Shown here in pieces: positions 16,701 to 24,601 of a stretch of 57,361 nucleotides of DNA; position 1 is the stretch's first letter; the number at the start of each line of letters is the position of its first letter. Source of the stretch: an uncultured Oscillospiraceae bacterium. Its GTDB lineage: Bacteria > Bacillota > Clostridia > Oscillospirales > Acutalibacteraceae. Under the pieces are notes generated by a model. That model was not told where the DNA came from, ran no database searches, and was given only the letters and a program-made list of their open reading frames with translations. Made by a program: the position numbers and the translations under genes. The stretch spans positions 1 to 57,361 of the forward strand of contig URQB01000014.1 of assembly GCA_900549825.1 (NCBI GenBank), in the 5' to 3' direction.

Positions 16701-16733
16701 CGAAATCCACTGTTCTTTCCGCAGCTTCTTCAT
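13719..16733 (-). CDS. N-acetylmuramoyl-L-alanine amidase with N-terminal barrel-like domain
   Basis: This 1004-residue exported cell-wall hydrolase has an N-terminal signal or anchor (ISFGLIICVLGIVAGC), then a region of about residues 60-340 with the alternating strand-helix phrasing of a glycoside-hydrolase-like TIM barrel (RGAGVWLTAGTDFPV, AVVFLDAVRSG, QPVVCIPAADV, EVVLLSGLKDL, LVFGVESALVW, DFVYLSSASL). Two beta-rich modules follow (about 370-560), a Ser/Thr/Gln/Gly linker, an SH3-like part and finally a zinc Amidase_3 domain (about 815-1002) with MLDAGHGGSDPGA, SLEARLNAIR, ISIHCDAS and VLIEYGFITN giving the His, Glu and His ligands and catalytic Glu. It cleaves the amide bond between MurNAc and L-Ala. 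The gene beside it encodes a lipoprotein with an intact version of the barrel. Confidence 0.9.
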   Translation of the reverse strand: MKKLRKEQWISFGLIICVLGIVAGCTALRHFIGSEKPPDGNDLNVLQERAGETQQVSPQVKKNLPRGAGVWLTAGTDFPVKSSAEKARSGIDSALDRAAEYGTAVVFLDAVRSGKAVAVDSSGDSLDTLRYAIDSAAAKGFQPVVCIPAADVIQISGDGISADRKLLSALCKNYRPEVVLLSGLKDLSFEPWEASASEKQEALTKAVRQLRSTAEEAAPSLVFGVESALVWSNEASGTKASYESLTDGFADVKGWMEEKLADFVYLSSASLTTDQNVPLKTVAAWWNQVAVDAEAALYMGHRVSASLSSDENGLLPDELAVQMSMVAPNGAFFGSVLDSVSALEEAQYGDNAFVKNYLTGGTSKVKKEAKLSVLNYPDLQFTAKKDNLTFVGTSVPGAEITCNGKKVTQSPFGCFSYPFSLKKGENTILFRQGDQQLKYTVVFDETLIRSVAPTAATYASGGSRLEITAIAVRGASVYAKINGTTVQMKPGGGDEEEPKEEDSNFISYIGTYTLPKSQANVRNIGSFTVYVTYDGRTAQMKGGSVTINAKPPEIDIPIVSPDQPSAPTTNQGSGDTTSQGGSDTKPDTTAGGSPDDYFAKQLTPYQSNGVPGFARMCEVTADDAETLPGNTSNDACGPTYVPILKGTFDYIIEETSYNGNLYYKLKSGRRVYREDVKEIKKGYLMPSNSVKVKSSSTKGDTNITLYTKWKVPVDVAFTPQKYVNSSDNRPYAVNSFTAQSVDFIFNYTASASGSVSLSGSNAFSKAEWIVDKANLKTTLRLHLKRTGSFYGYSMKYNADGSLTISLKNSGGTSLSGYTIMLDAGHGGSDPGAGSSAGWEAPTTLAIAKKMQQKLQSAGATVIMTRSGDSHVSLEARLNAIRDKKPDLFISIHCDASESSSAMGTTGYYYTPYSYALASSIHDRLVSTWRDQIYKGTSITVSKIDRGTRFYPFRVTRVQECPAVLIEYGFITNANDRAALTNSAKQDLLVQATVNGIQDYLKARG

Positions 16734-16907
16734 ATGTTTCCCCCAATTCTGCCATCCGAAAATCTTATGTCATACGCGTGCTGTCAATGTTTTCTCCCTA
16801 ATCATATGGCGATCTGATCGTCCTTGTCAAGTCCAGAGCCTGCTTTTGCAGCTTTTTGGCAACATTTTTTGCCGTCGGATTCTCACGTGTGCGTTCCGTA
16901 GGCTTTC

Positions 16908-18209
16908 TTATTTTTCTGCACTTTCTGCACTCTGTAAAAGACTGCTCAATGTATCCCATTCCTTCTGCAGGCTCTCGGAACGGGAATCCCCAAATGCATA
17001 TTGATAGGAGTAAAGGGCAAATCCGGCATAGGGTTGCGTTTCCCTTGCCCAAGATACCTGGCGGGAGATGATATCGCAATTGTTGATCCACTCATACCGG
17101 GGGCCCTTCCGATCCGCGGACTCCGGGCCCGCATAGTGATCCTCCTCCCCGCTTTTATAGATCGCCAGCCCTGCGTAGAGCCTGACGCTCTTGCACCGGA
17201 CCAGCTCCGCCCATTGGCGGGCCGTTTTTTCAAACGGGCTCGTGCTGTTGTCAAAGCCGTAATACAGCTGCGGCATCAGATAATCGACATAGCCTTCCTC
17301 CCCGCCCCACCGGGCGGCATCCGCATACAGCTCCTCCTTGTTTTTCTCGATATCCCCGGCAGGGCTGATCCCAACCAGAACCTCAGGTCTGATCGCCTTG
17401 ACCGCCGCATACAGGCCGCTGACGAACGTATTCACGTTTTCGCGCCGCCACGCCGCGCGGGAATACTGGCCGCCGCCTTTCACATAAACGTCGTACTGCG
17501 CCTGATCGATTTTTTCGTCGGTGGAGGGATAAAAATAGTCGTCCATATGGACGCCGTCCACTTCATAGTTTTCGACGATTTCCCGCACGCCGTCGATAAT
17601 CATGCGCTGTACCTCCGGCACGGCGGGGTTGTAATAAATCCCGTTGTCCAAAACGAAAAGCCAGTCGTCATTGGTTTTATCAGCGTCCTCCTTCCATTGC
17701 CGCGCCGGATTATCCTTGGACAATAAGGAAAAATCCGTGTTGTACGAAACGCGGTACGGATTGAACCATGCATGGATGGAAAGCTGATGTGCATGCGCCC
17801 GCTCGACCAGGACCGCAAGCGGGTCGTAGCCGGGATCCTGCCCCTGCGTCCCGGTCAGATAAGCGCTCCAGGGAAAAATCTTGGATGGATAGAAGGCGTC
17901 CGAATACGGGCGGACCTGCACAATGACCGTATGAAAGCCCGCCTTCTGGACACGACTGAACATTTCATCCACCTTTTTGTAAAAAAGCGCCTCATCCCCG
18001 CCCTTTTGTGCCTTCATAGAGATCTCATAATACGTAACCCAGACCGCTCGCATCTCCTGCTGCAGTTCCTGCATCTGATCCGGTTTCTGCTCCTTGAGGG
18101 AGGTCGGCACCTCGCTCGTCGTCTCATTTTCCCCCAGCGGGGCCCCGCATGAAGCCAGGCAGCAGCATAATATCAAACAGACAAGCAGTGATGCGGCCAA
18201 ACGTTTCAT
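16908..18209 (-). CDS. Glycoside hydrolase-like GHL10 (DUF187) lipoprotein
   Basis: The 433-residue lipoprotein has a signal peptide ending at the lipobox CLASCG (Cys about 20) and a GHL10/DUF187 TIM barrel. Family phrases are AVWVTYYEISM, FHTVIVQVRPYSDAFYPS, SIHAWFNPYRVS, YEVDGVHMDDYFYPS, VLVGISPAGDI and YVDYLMPQLYYGF. The family is predicted to hydrolyse glycans, and the Asp/Asp in VDGVHMDDYF are at the expected catalytic strand. ATG 18209 follows AAAAGGGGAGAAGAC and gives a proper signal peptide; the frame opens further upstream but without an SD. It lies 174 bp before the amidase gene in the same direction. The two probably act together on the cell wall or spore cortex. Confidence 0.9.
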   Translation of the reverse strand: MKRLAASLLVCLILCCCLASCGAPLGENETTSEVPTSLKEQKPDQMQELQQEMRAVWVTYYEISMKAQKGGDEALFYKKVDEMFSRVQKAGFHTVIVQVRPYSDAFYPSKIFPWSAYLTGTQGQDPGYDPLAVLVERAHAHQLSIHAWFNPYRVSYNTDFSLLSKDNPARQWKEDADKTNDDWLFVLDNGIYYNPAVPEVQRMIIDGVREIVENYEVDGVHMDDYFYPSTDEKIDQAQYDVYVKGGGQYSRAAWRRENVNTFVSGLYAAVKAIRPEVLVGISPAGDIEKNKEELYADAARWGGEEGYVDYLMPQLYYGFDNSTSPFEKTARQWAELVRCKSVRLYAGLAIYKSGEEDHYAGPESADRKGPRYEWINNCDIISRQVSWARETQPYAGFALYSYQYAFGDSRSESLQKEWDTLSSLLQSAESAEK

Positions 18210-18322
18210 CTGTCTTCTCCCCTTTTCTCCGCCATAATTCCACCCTCCGCCTTGACAGAATTCCAAAATCCGAATACGATAAGAGAAAGCTTCCAAAAAT
18301 GATCTGTACGGAGGAAAGCCTT

Positions 18323-18637
18323 ATGTTTTCACCAGCCCGTTTTCACAGCAAGATCAAACCGGCCGGATGCACCCCTGCAATTGCCTGTCCCACCTGCAGG
18401 CAGACGGTGCAAATGCCGTTTTTCAACAGCTACGAGCTTTTTAAAATCATGGAAATCCCGGTACATTCCTTCAATGGCCGCTATTTCTCAGTTTGTCCGC
18501 AGTGCGCCAGTGTTTTTGAGCTTGCGGAAAACGCCGCAAAGGCCTTTGAAAACGGCAATGCCGGTTTCCTGACGGCAGAGCGGCTTACCCTCCTGAAAAA
18601 AGGGAAGGCCGGTGCGCAGGATAGAAAAGCGCTATGA
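18323..18637 (+). CDS. Zinc-ribbon protein
   Basis: The 104-residue protein carries two CxxC knuckles: CPTCRQ (about residue 22) and CPQCASVFEL (about residue 57). Both are separated by a segment (YELFKIMEIPVHSFNGRYFSV) typical of a short rubredoxin- or zinc-ribbon-like fold. ATG 18323 follows GGAGGAAAG. Its last codons overlap the start of the DUF1294 gene (ATGA), so the two are translationally coupled. The role is unknown. A metal-binding structural or regulatory protein is likely. Confidence 0.75.
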   Translation: MFSPARFHSKIKPAGCTPAIACPTCRQTVQMPFFNSYELFKIMEIPVHSFNGRYFSVCPQCASVFELAENAAKAFENGNAGFLTAERLTLLKKGKAGAQDRKAL

Positions 18638-18921
18638 GGGCGGCACTGATCCTGCTATCCGCCTATACGATAAGCATTTCCCCCCTGGCCGTTTTGCTGA
18701 CCATCCATGATAAACGCCGCGCCAAACAGCACGAACGGCGCGTGCCGGAACGGACGCTGATGCTGGTCGGCCTTTTCGGCGGCGCGCCTGCAATGTACCT
18801 GACCATGCGGGCAATCCGTCATAAGACGCTGCACCGGAAATTCATGTGGGGCCTCCCCGCGGAAATGGCCCTGCAGGCGGCGCTGGTCTGTATTGCCGTC
18901 TATTTCGCCCGGCTGCGCTAA
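18634..18921 (+). CDS. DUF1294 membrane protein
   Basis: This 95-residue protein matches DUF1294. It has an N-terminal membrane helix, then DKRRAKQHERRVPERTLMLVGLFGGAPAMYLTMRAIRHKTLHRKFMWG-type core spacing (K-x-A, R-x-P-E, GG, RHKT-x-H-x-KF), and a C-terminal helix. The function of the family is unknown. ATG 18634 overlaps the previous stop. In many bacteria the domain is fused to a cold-shock domain; here it is alone. Confidence 0.88.
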   Translation: MRAALILLSAYTISISPLAVLLTIHDKRRAKQHERRVPERTLMLVGLFGGAPAMYLTMRAIRHKTLHRKFMWGLPAEMALQAALVCIAVYFARLR

Positions 18922-19148
18922 GTCACGCCGCTCTTCCTTTTTCGCTCTTTTTTGCCTTGTTTTACAAGGATAACACAAATATCGGCCTCTATTTTTCGAT
19001 TTCTATGTGGAAAAAATTGACGTACGGCTTCTTCCATTTCTACGCCGGGCAGGATCAAAATATACCTGCCGCTCCGTCCCCCGATTCTATTGCAATTTGC
19101 ATCCGGCAAGCTATTGAAAAAAGATATAAACAGGAGGATTTTTTGATT

Positions 19149-19442
19149 ATGAGGACACTTAACAAGGTCATTGAATTCCGGCAGGAAGCGTCGAACGCGC
19201 TCTTTACGAAGGCGCAGGCCCTTGCTGTGACGATGCAGCTGCTCGAACTGGAGCGCCGGCAGCCGGAAACCACGCCGGAAGAGGCCGCCGTGCTGGATCA
19301 TGCGATGAAGAATCTCAATTTTCGCTACTTGGATACGACCGAAACACAGACCGATCAAATGCTCGATTCCCTAGGCGTAGCCCGGCTAACAACAGAGGAA
19401 ATCGTCCAGGCCATCGAGGCGATTGTTTTCGATATGGAATAA
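19149..19442 (+). CDS. Small hypothetical helical protein (97 aa)
   Basis: ATG 19149 follows ACAGGAGG at 11-12 bp. The 97-residue product is predicted to be mostly helical (QALAVTMQLLELERRQPE, EEAAVLDHAMKNLNF, TTEEIVQAIEAIVFDME). A short acidic C terminus closes it. No family is recognised. It lies alone, directly before tRNA-Pro, and has no terminator of its own. Confidence 0.7.
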   Translation: MRTLNKVIEFRQEASNALFTKAQALAVTMQLLELERRQPETTPEEAAVLDHAMKNLNFRYLDTTETQTDQMLDSLGVARLTTEEIVQAIEAIVFDME

Positions 19443-19482
19443 AAGCTTCTGCAAACCACCCCGGATTTTTTTGAAAAAGGCC

Positions 19483-19511
19483 TTGATTTTTCAAAAAGCT
19501 TCGTATATAAT
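19483..19511 (+). promoter_or_regulatory. Promoter of tRNA-Pro
   Basis: TTGATT (19483-19488) and TATAAT (19506-19511) are separated by 17 bp, 22 bp before the mature tRNA. Confidence 0.8.
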
Positions 19512-19532
19512 CTATAAAGTCGCTTATGACAC

Positions 19533-19609
19533 CGGGGTGTGGCGAAGTTTGGTATCGCGCTTGGTTCGGGACCAAGAGGCCATGGGTTCAAGTCCCGTCA
19601 CTCCGACCA
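19533..19609 (+). tRNA. tRNA-Pro (CGG)
   Basis: The acceptor is CGGGGTG/CACTCCG with one G-T pair. The anticodon stem CTTGG/CCAAG encloses TTCGGGA, giving anticodon CGG. The T loop is TTCAAGT and ACCA is encoded. Confidence 0.96.
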
Positions 19610-19612
19610 GTT

Positions 19613-19642
19613 GGAGAGTCCTCATAGGACTCTCCATTTTTT
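19613..19642 (+). terminator. Terminator of tRNA-Pro
   Basis: GGAGAGTCCT pairs with AGGACTCTCC over a 3-nt loop, followed by ATTTTTTATTT. Confidence 0.88.
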
Positions 19643-19671
19643 ATTTCCCAATTCCTATCATTCTCCGACCC

Positions 19672-19720
19672 AACCAAAGGCCGGCGGCTGAGGTCGCTGG
19701 CCTTTGGTTATGCTGTTTTT
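19672..19720 (+). terminator. Second hairpin terminator
   Basis: AACCAAAGGCC (19672-19682) pairs with GGCCTTTGGTT (19699-19709) and is followed by ATGCTGTTTTT. It isolates the next operon from tRNA-Pro transcription. Confidence 0.6.
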
Positions 19721-19836
19721 ATAGGCATTAATCCCTCTATATTTACCAACGCTCAAATGAATAACACATTCACATGCACCCAGCCAGCATTTCGAAACAC
19801 CAGCGATACAAACTGCAAATTGTCTGAATCCAGCTA

Positions 19837-19865
19837 TTGACAAACAGATTTTCTCCTTGTATACT
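19837..19865 (+). promoter_or_regulatory. Strong promoter of the NEAT-ABC-ECF operon
   Basis: TTGACA (19837-19842) and TATACT (19860-19865) are 17 bp apart, a near-consensus sigma-A promoter. The start point falls on the first of two palindromes. Confidence 0.85.
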
Positions 19866-19870
19866 CTAGA

Positions 19871-19916
19871 GTTAGTTGGCGCTAACATGTTCACGCCTAA
19901 GTTAGCTATAGCTAAC
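19871..19916. promoter_or_regulatory. Tandem palindromic operators (DtxR/IdeR-like)
   Basis: GTTAGTTGGCGCTAAC (19871-19886, one mismatched pair aside) and GTTAGCTATAGCTAAC (19901-19916, perfect) begin exactly 30 bp apart, immediately downstream of the -10 box. The half-site GTTAG recalls the TTAGGTTAG core of DtxR/IdeR iron-regulator boxes. This arrangement would give iron-dependent repression. Confidence 0.7.
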
Positions 19917-19956
19917 CATTTCCCCTTAAAAAGCACTCTCAGAAAGGACGAAAAAA

Positions 19957-20781
19957 ATGAAACGACTCCTCGCATTTTTTGCTGTTGCTGTTATGCTTGC
20001 ACTTCAACTGACATCCAACGTATTGGCCGCATCAGGCGCGCCTTCAGCAGACGGTATTTACGAGGTCCCGATCCAATTGTGGCACGCCAGTAAGGACAAG
20101 GAATCCATGGGGAACAAATACGTCGTCAAGACCGCCCGCCTTGCAGTAAAGGACGGAAAAAAGACCATTACCGTCGCTGCCGGACAGGACGTTTCTGATC
20201 TGAAATTCTGGTACTATACCGATGGGTCGGTGGAGGGCAATACCGCTGAGGCCACAAAGGTGAGCAATGTAAAAATCGGCGGTGCCACCTACGCAGCCGG
20301 ATATACTTTTACGCTGCCTACGGACAGCGAATATGTCGGGGTAAAGTTTAAGGCCTCGATTATGCCGGTTACGCCCTCCGCACGGATCAAGCTGGACTAT
20401 GCAAACGCAAAGCTCATCTCCAAATCCAACGCCGCGCCAACCACCATTGTCAAATCACCCGATGCGACCAAAAAGGCACAGCCTGCAAAAACAGATGCCG
20501 CAACAAAGGCGCTGGCCCCTGCGGAAACAGCATCCCCTGTTACAGGAGAAGCCTCCAGCCTGATGGCGGCTGTAAGCGAAGCGGCTTCTGTGGAAGGAGC
20601 GGAACTGGTATCGGCACCAGAGACCGGCTCCGCGGAAAGCACCGTGACGGAAAACGCCAAGGATGCGCTCAGCCAGAATGGCGAAGATGGATCGATGCGG
20701 TGGATTGCCATCCCGATCGTCGTGCTGATTGTCATCGCTGGCGCGTTCGCTGCGGTTGTGGTTGTCAGAAAGAAGAAATAA
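19957..20781 (+). CDS. NEAT-domain surface protein, probable heme/tetrapyrrole receptor
   Basis: The 274-residue protein has a signal peptide (about 1-25), one NEAT domain (about 33-150), an Ala/Thr/Glu-rich stalk and a C-terminal membrane helix (about 247-268) ending VVRKKK. NEAT domains bind heme at Gram-positive surfaces. The 3-10 helix motif LWHASKDKESMGN with its conserved Ser is visible. The tyrosine pair usually present in the strand hairpin near the C-terminal end is not evident (IMPVTPSARIKLDY), so the ligand or its coordination may differ. An AGAAAGGA element precedes ATG 19957. It is the first gene of an operon with ABC and ECF transporters and sits under the palindromic operators. 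Confidence 0.85.
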   Translation: MKRLLAFFAVAVMLALQLTSNVLAASGAPSADGIYEVPIQLWHASKDKESMGNKYVVKTARLAVKDGKKTITVAAGQDVSDLKFWYYTDGSVEGNTAEATKVSNVKIGGATYAAGYTFTLPTDSEYVGVKFKASIMPVTPSARIKLDYANAKLISKSNAAPTTIVKSPDATKKAQPAKTDAATKALAPAETASPVTGEASSLMAAVSEAASVEGAELVSAPETGSAESTVTENAKDALSQNGEDGSMRWIAIPIVVLIVIAGAFAAVVVVRKKK

Positions 20782-20820
20782 CGCTTTGAATCATATAGAA
20801 AGCGTTATGAAAAGAGGTTA

Positions 20821-22575
20821 TTGGATTTGATTAAAACAAGGCTGATTAATCAGGTCAGGGAGTCAAAACGCTACATAGCCTTCACGGTCCTGGCACAGTG
20901 GGTGAAGCTCTTGGCGAATGTTTGCATGATGTTCTGCATCGCATGGCTGATCGGGCTGCTGCCGAACGGCAGAAGCGCCGTGGACGGGGGACAGATCCTG
21001 ATCCTGGCTGCTGTTGGGATCACAGCAATCGCCGTGCGCTATGTATGCGGCGTCTGCGCGGCGAAAACGTCGTTCCTCGCCTCGGCACAGGTCAAAAAGA
21101 CGCTGCGTGCGAAGATGTATGAAAAGCTCACACGCCTGGGCGTCGCTTATCATGAAAAGGCATCGACCTCTGAGATCGTGCAGGTATTCGTAGAGGGTGT
21201 GGATCAGCTGGAGCTGTATTTCGGAAAATATCTGCCGCAATTCTTCTACAGCCTGCTTGCCCCGCTCACGCTGTTTGTGATCCTGTCCTTCGTCAGCTGG
21301 CAGGCATCGCTCGTGCTGCTGGTCTGCGTGCCACTGATCCCGCTTTCAATCGTAGCGGTGCAGAAATTTGCTAAGAAATTGTTGGGCAGATACTGGGGCG
21401 TCTATGTGGATCTGGGCGACACGTTTCTTGAAAATATCCAGGGCCTCACCACACTGAAAATCTATCAGGCTGACGAGCGCAAAAATCGGGAGATGAACGA
21501 GAAAGCGGAGGAGTTCCGCCGGATTACGATGAAGGTTCTCACGATGCAGCTCAATTCCGTAACGATTATGGATCTCATCGCCTATGGTGGGAGTGCCGTC
21601 GGCGTGATCATCGCTGTGACCCAGGCCTCTTCCGGCGTGATCACACTCCCGCAGGCTTTCCTGATCATCATGCTCGCGGCCGATTTCTTCCTCCCCCTGC
21701 GGACGCTCGGCTCCTTTTTCCATGTGGCCATGAACGGTATGGCGGCGAGCGACAAGCTTTTCCGCCTGCTCGACGTGGAGGAAACGCCGGACGGCACGCG
21801 AATCATCCCAGCGGGCAAATATGATATTCAAATCAAAGATATTTGCTTCTCCTATGACAGAGCGCGGCAAATTCTCGACCACGTCAGCCTTGATCTCCCC
21901 GCGGGCGGCATGATTTCCGTTGTGGGCAAATCCGGCTGTGGGAAGAGCACCCTCGCCTCCCTGCTGGCCGGCGTCAGCAAAGGGTATCAGGGCCACATCA
22001 CGATCGGCGGCGCGGAAATCAGCTCCATCCGGGAAAAGGACCTGATGGCCAATATTACAACCGTAACCTTTAACAGCTACCTGTTCACCGGCACGGTCGC
22101 GGAAAATCTGCGCATGGCGAAACCCGCCGCATCGGATGTGGAGCTCGTCTCCGCACTGAAAAAGGTAAAGCTCTGGGATTTCCTCTGCCAGCAGGAAGGG
22201 CTTGACACGCATTTGAGCGAACAGGCCGCCAATTTCTCCGGCGGCCAGCGCCAGCGCCTTGCCCTTGCACGGGCGATCCTGCACGATACGCCGATTTATA
22301 TTTTCGATGAAGCAACCTCCAACATCGACGTGGAGAGTGAAAATGATATTATGGAAATCATAAGGGAAATAAGCGGCCGGAAAACCATATTATTGATCTC
22401 CCACCGGCTTGAGAATGTCGTCCCATCGGATTGCATCTATGTGCTCGACCAGGGCCGAGTCATTGAGGTGGGAACTCATACGCAGCTCATGGAGCAAAAC
22501 GGAATTTACCGCGAAATGTACGACGCACAGTTTGCGCTGGAGCAGTTTGCAGGAAAGGATCTGGTGGCGAAATGA
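20821..22575 (+). CDS. ABC half-transporter, CydD-like (permease-ATPase)
   Basis: This 584-residue exporter-fold protein has six N-terminal membrane helices and a C-terminal ATPase domain. Walker A is GKSGCGKST (about residue 364), the signature is FSGGQRQRLALARAIL, and Walker B is IYIFDEATSNID. It belongs to the CydCD-like branch of type IV ABC transporters and pairs with the next gene, which overlaps it by 4 nt. TTG 20821 is the start, placed 5 bp after AAAAGAGG. Homologues in streptococcal sia operons (SiaD/E) accompany heme-uptake genes. The direction of transport and the substrate cannot be settled from sequence. Confidence 0.9.
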   Translation: MDLIKTRLINQVRESKRYIAFTVLAQWVKLLANVCMMFCIAWLIGLLPNGRSAVDGGQILILAAVGITAIAVRYVCGVCAAKTSFLASAQVKKTLRAKMYEKLTRLGVAYHEKASTSEIVQVFVEGVDQLELYFGKYLPQFFYSLLAPLTLFVILSFVSWQASLVLLVCVPLIPLSIVAVQKFAKKLLGRYWGVYVDLGDTFLENIQGLTTLKIYQADERKNREMNEKAEEFRRITMKVLTMQLNSVTIMDLIAYGGSAVGVIIAVTQASSGVITLPQAFLIIMLAADFFLPLRTLGSFFHVAMNGMAASDKLFRLLDVEETPDGTRIIPAGKYDIQIKDICFSYDRARQILDHVSLDLPAGGMISVVGKSGCGKSTLASLLAGVSKGYQGHITIGGAEISSIREKDLMANITTVTFNSYLFTGTVAENLRMAKPAASDVELVSALKKVKLWDFLCQQEGLDTHLSEQAANFSGGQRQRLALARAILHDTPIYIFDEATSNIDVESENDIMEIIREISGRKTILLISHRLENVVPSDCIYVLDQGRVIEVGTHTQLMEQNGIYREMYDAQFALEQFAGKDLVAK

Positions 22576-24233
22576 AACGCAGGCAAAGCGGAATCCGCAT
22601 CATGAGCCGATTGATCGGGCTGGTAAAGCCGCTGGCAGGCTATATGGTGCTCGCCGTAACCCTGGGCGTGATCGGATTTTTGTGCGCCATCTCGATTACG
22701 GCAGTAGGCGCGCTCGCACTTCTGGAGGCGGCGGGGCTTCCAAATGGCATTCCCCTTGCCGCCGCCTTTACGCTGATCGCAGTATGCGCCATTCTGAGAG
22801 GCCTGCTGCACTATGGCGAGCAGGCGTGCAACCACTACATCGCCTTTAAGCTCCTCGCACTGATCCGCGATAAAATTTTTAAGGCCATGCGGAGGCTCGC
22901 CCCCGCAAAGCTGGAAGGCCGTGAAAAAGGAAACCTGATTTCTATCATCACCAGCGACATCGAGCTGCTGGAGGTCTTTTACGCGCACACGATCTCCCCC
23001 ATCTGCATCGCGGCGCTGACCTGTATGGTGATGCTCGTTCTTTTCAGCCAGTATCACTGGCTGTTCTGCCTGATCGCCGCCGCGGCCTATCTCACCGTAG
23101 GCGTAGTCATCCCGCTGATCTCCTCCCATTTCAGCAAGGATCTCGGCATGACCTACCGCAGCCAGGCAGGAGCCCTTTCCGGCTACCTGCTTGACAGCAT
23201 GCGCGGCTTGCTGGAGACGATCCGGTACGGTAAAACTGCTGACAGGCAGACGGAGATGGACCGGCGCACAGACGAGCTGAACGCCCTGCAGATGAAGCTG
23301 AAAACCAGCGAAGGGCATACCGGCTCCATAACGGATGCCGCCGTTCTCTTCTTCTCCTTTGTGATGCTGATTTCCGGTGTGCTCCTCTATCGGAAAGGCG
23401 TGGTCGGCTTTGACGGCGTTTTGATCCCGACGGTCGCCATGATGAGCTCCTTTGGCCCTGTTGTAGCGCTCAGCGGCCTCTCCGGCAACCTGACGCATAC
23501 CCTTGCCAGCGGCGAGCGGGTGCTGGATATTCTGGATGAAACGCCCGCCGTTGAGGAGATTGACAACGGCATAGATATTGCCTTCGACGGTATGGCATGT
23601 GAAGACGTCGGTTTTTCTTACGGCGACGAAGCAATTCTGACGCATTATGATATGGAGGTTCCCGCCCACGGCATTTGGGGGATCACCGGGCCGAGCGGAT
23701 CGGGCAAATCAACAGCCCTGAAGCTGATGATGCGCTTCTGGGATGTCAAAAGCGGCAGCATACAGCTCTCGGGGCAGGATGTCCGCTCCGTCAATACCAA
23801 ATGCCTGCGCGGTTGCCAGAGCTTCGTTACGCAGGAGACGCAGCTGTTTCACGATACGATCGAGGCCAACATTAAAATTGCCGGCGAGCACGCCACCCGG
23901 GAGCAGGTGATGGAAGCTGCAAGGAAAGCTTCGATCCATGACTTTATCATGACCCTGCCGCAAGGGTACGACACGAACGTCGGCGAGTTGGGCGACCTGC
24001 TTTCCGATGGAGAGCGCCAGCGCATCGGCCTTGCAAGGGCCTTCCTCAGCGACGCGCCCATGATCCTGCTAGACGAACCCACGAGCAATCTCGACAGCCT
24101 CAATGAAGGGCGGATCCTCAAATCCCTGCATCAGTATCAGGGCGATAAAACGATCGTGCTTGTGTCCCACAGAGCATCGACGATGCGGATTGCAGACAAA
24201 GTGTATACAGTCTATCATGGGAGAATATCATGA
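22572..24233 (+). CDS. ABC half-transporter, CydC-like (permease-ATPase)
   Basis: The 553-residue partner of the preceding protein has six membrane helices, then a nucleotide-binding domain with Walker A GPSGSGKST, Walker B MILLDEPTSNLDS and a non-canonical signature LLSDGERQR where LSGGQ is usual. An asymmetric signature is common in heterodimeric exporters and implies one weaker ATP site. ATG 22572 overlaps the upstream stop. The following YgbA_NO gene overlaps its stop in turn, showing tight coupling through the operon. Confidence 0.9.
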   Translation: MKRRQSGIRIMSRLIGLVKPLAGYMVLAVTLGVIGFLCAISITAVGALALLEAAGLPNGIPLAAAFTLIAVCAILRGLLHYGEQACNHYIAFKLLALIRDKIFKAMRRLAPAKLEGREKGNLISIITSDIELLEVFYAHTISPICIAALTCMVMLVLFSQYHWLFCLIAAAAYLTVGVVIPLISSHFSKDLGMTYRSQAGALSGYLLDSMRGLLETIRYGKTADRQTEMDRRTDELNALQMKLKTSEGHTGSITDAAVLFFSFVMLISGVLLYRKGVVGFDGVLIPTVAMMSSFGPVVALSGLSGNLTHTLASGERVLDILDETPAVEEIDNGIDIAFDGMACEDVGFSYGDEAILTHYDMEVPAHGIWGITGPSGSGKSTALKLMMRFWDVKSGSIQLSGQDVRSVNTKCLRGCQSFVTQETQLFHDTIEANIKIAGEHATREQVMEAARKASIHDFIMTLPQGYDTNVGELGDLLSDGERQRIGLARAFLSDAPMILLDEPTSNLDSLNEGRILKSLHQYQGDKTIVLVSHRASTMRIADKVYTVYHGRIS

Positions 24234-24601
24234 GTAAAAGCAGAATTGAACGGGAAAAGGAAATGCTTCCTGAAATGATCAGGATTTATTGCCACGGCGT
24301 ACATAAAACGCCCAAAAATGAGCTCTGCCCGGAATGCACGGAGCTCTGTGCCTATGCGCTGAACCGGCTGGATCACTGCAAATTCGGCAACAAAAAAACC
24401 TTTTGCAGCCAGTGCCCAATCCACTGCTATCAAAAAAATATGCGCGAGAAAATCCGCAACGTGATGCGTTATGCCGGGCCGCGCACGATTTTTTCCCACC
24501 CGCTGGCGGGAACCCTGCATGCGTTTTCCACGATGCGCGGCGTGATCAAACAGAAAAGGAGCAAAAAAAGTGAGCACAGTAGAGAAAGAAAAAGTGTTTA
24601 A
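24230..24601 (+). CDS. YgbA_NO (nitrous oxide-stimulated promoter) family protein
   Basis: The 123-residue, basic, Cys-rich protein matches the YgbA_NO family (PF11756). Conserved Cys are in LCPECTELCAYA and FCSQCPIHCYQ, and the core ends EKIRNVMRYAGPRTIFSHP. In enterobacteria the ygbA gene answers to nitric oxide and iron limitation; its exact role is unclear. Four to six Cys could bind a metal or cluster. It overlaps the ABC gene by 4 nt and the following ECF S gene by 32 nt, so it is part of the transporter operon. This pairing of an NO-linked protein with heme/iron transport is informative. Confidence 0.88.
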   Translation: MSKSRIEREKEMLPEMIRIYCHGVHKTPKNELCPECTELCAYALNRLDHCKFGNKKTFCSQCPIHCYQKNMREKIRNVMRYAGPRTIFSHPLAGTLHAFSTMRGVIKQKRSKKSEHSRERKSV

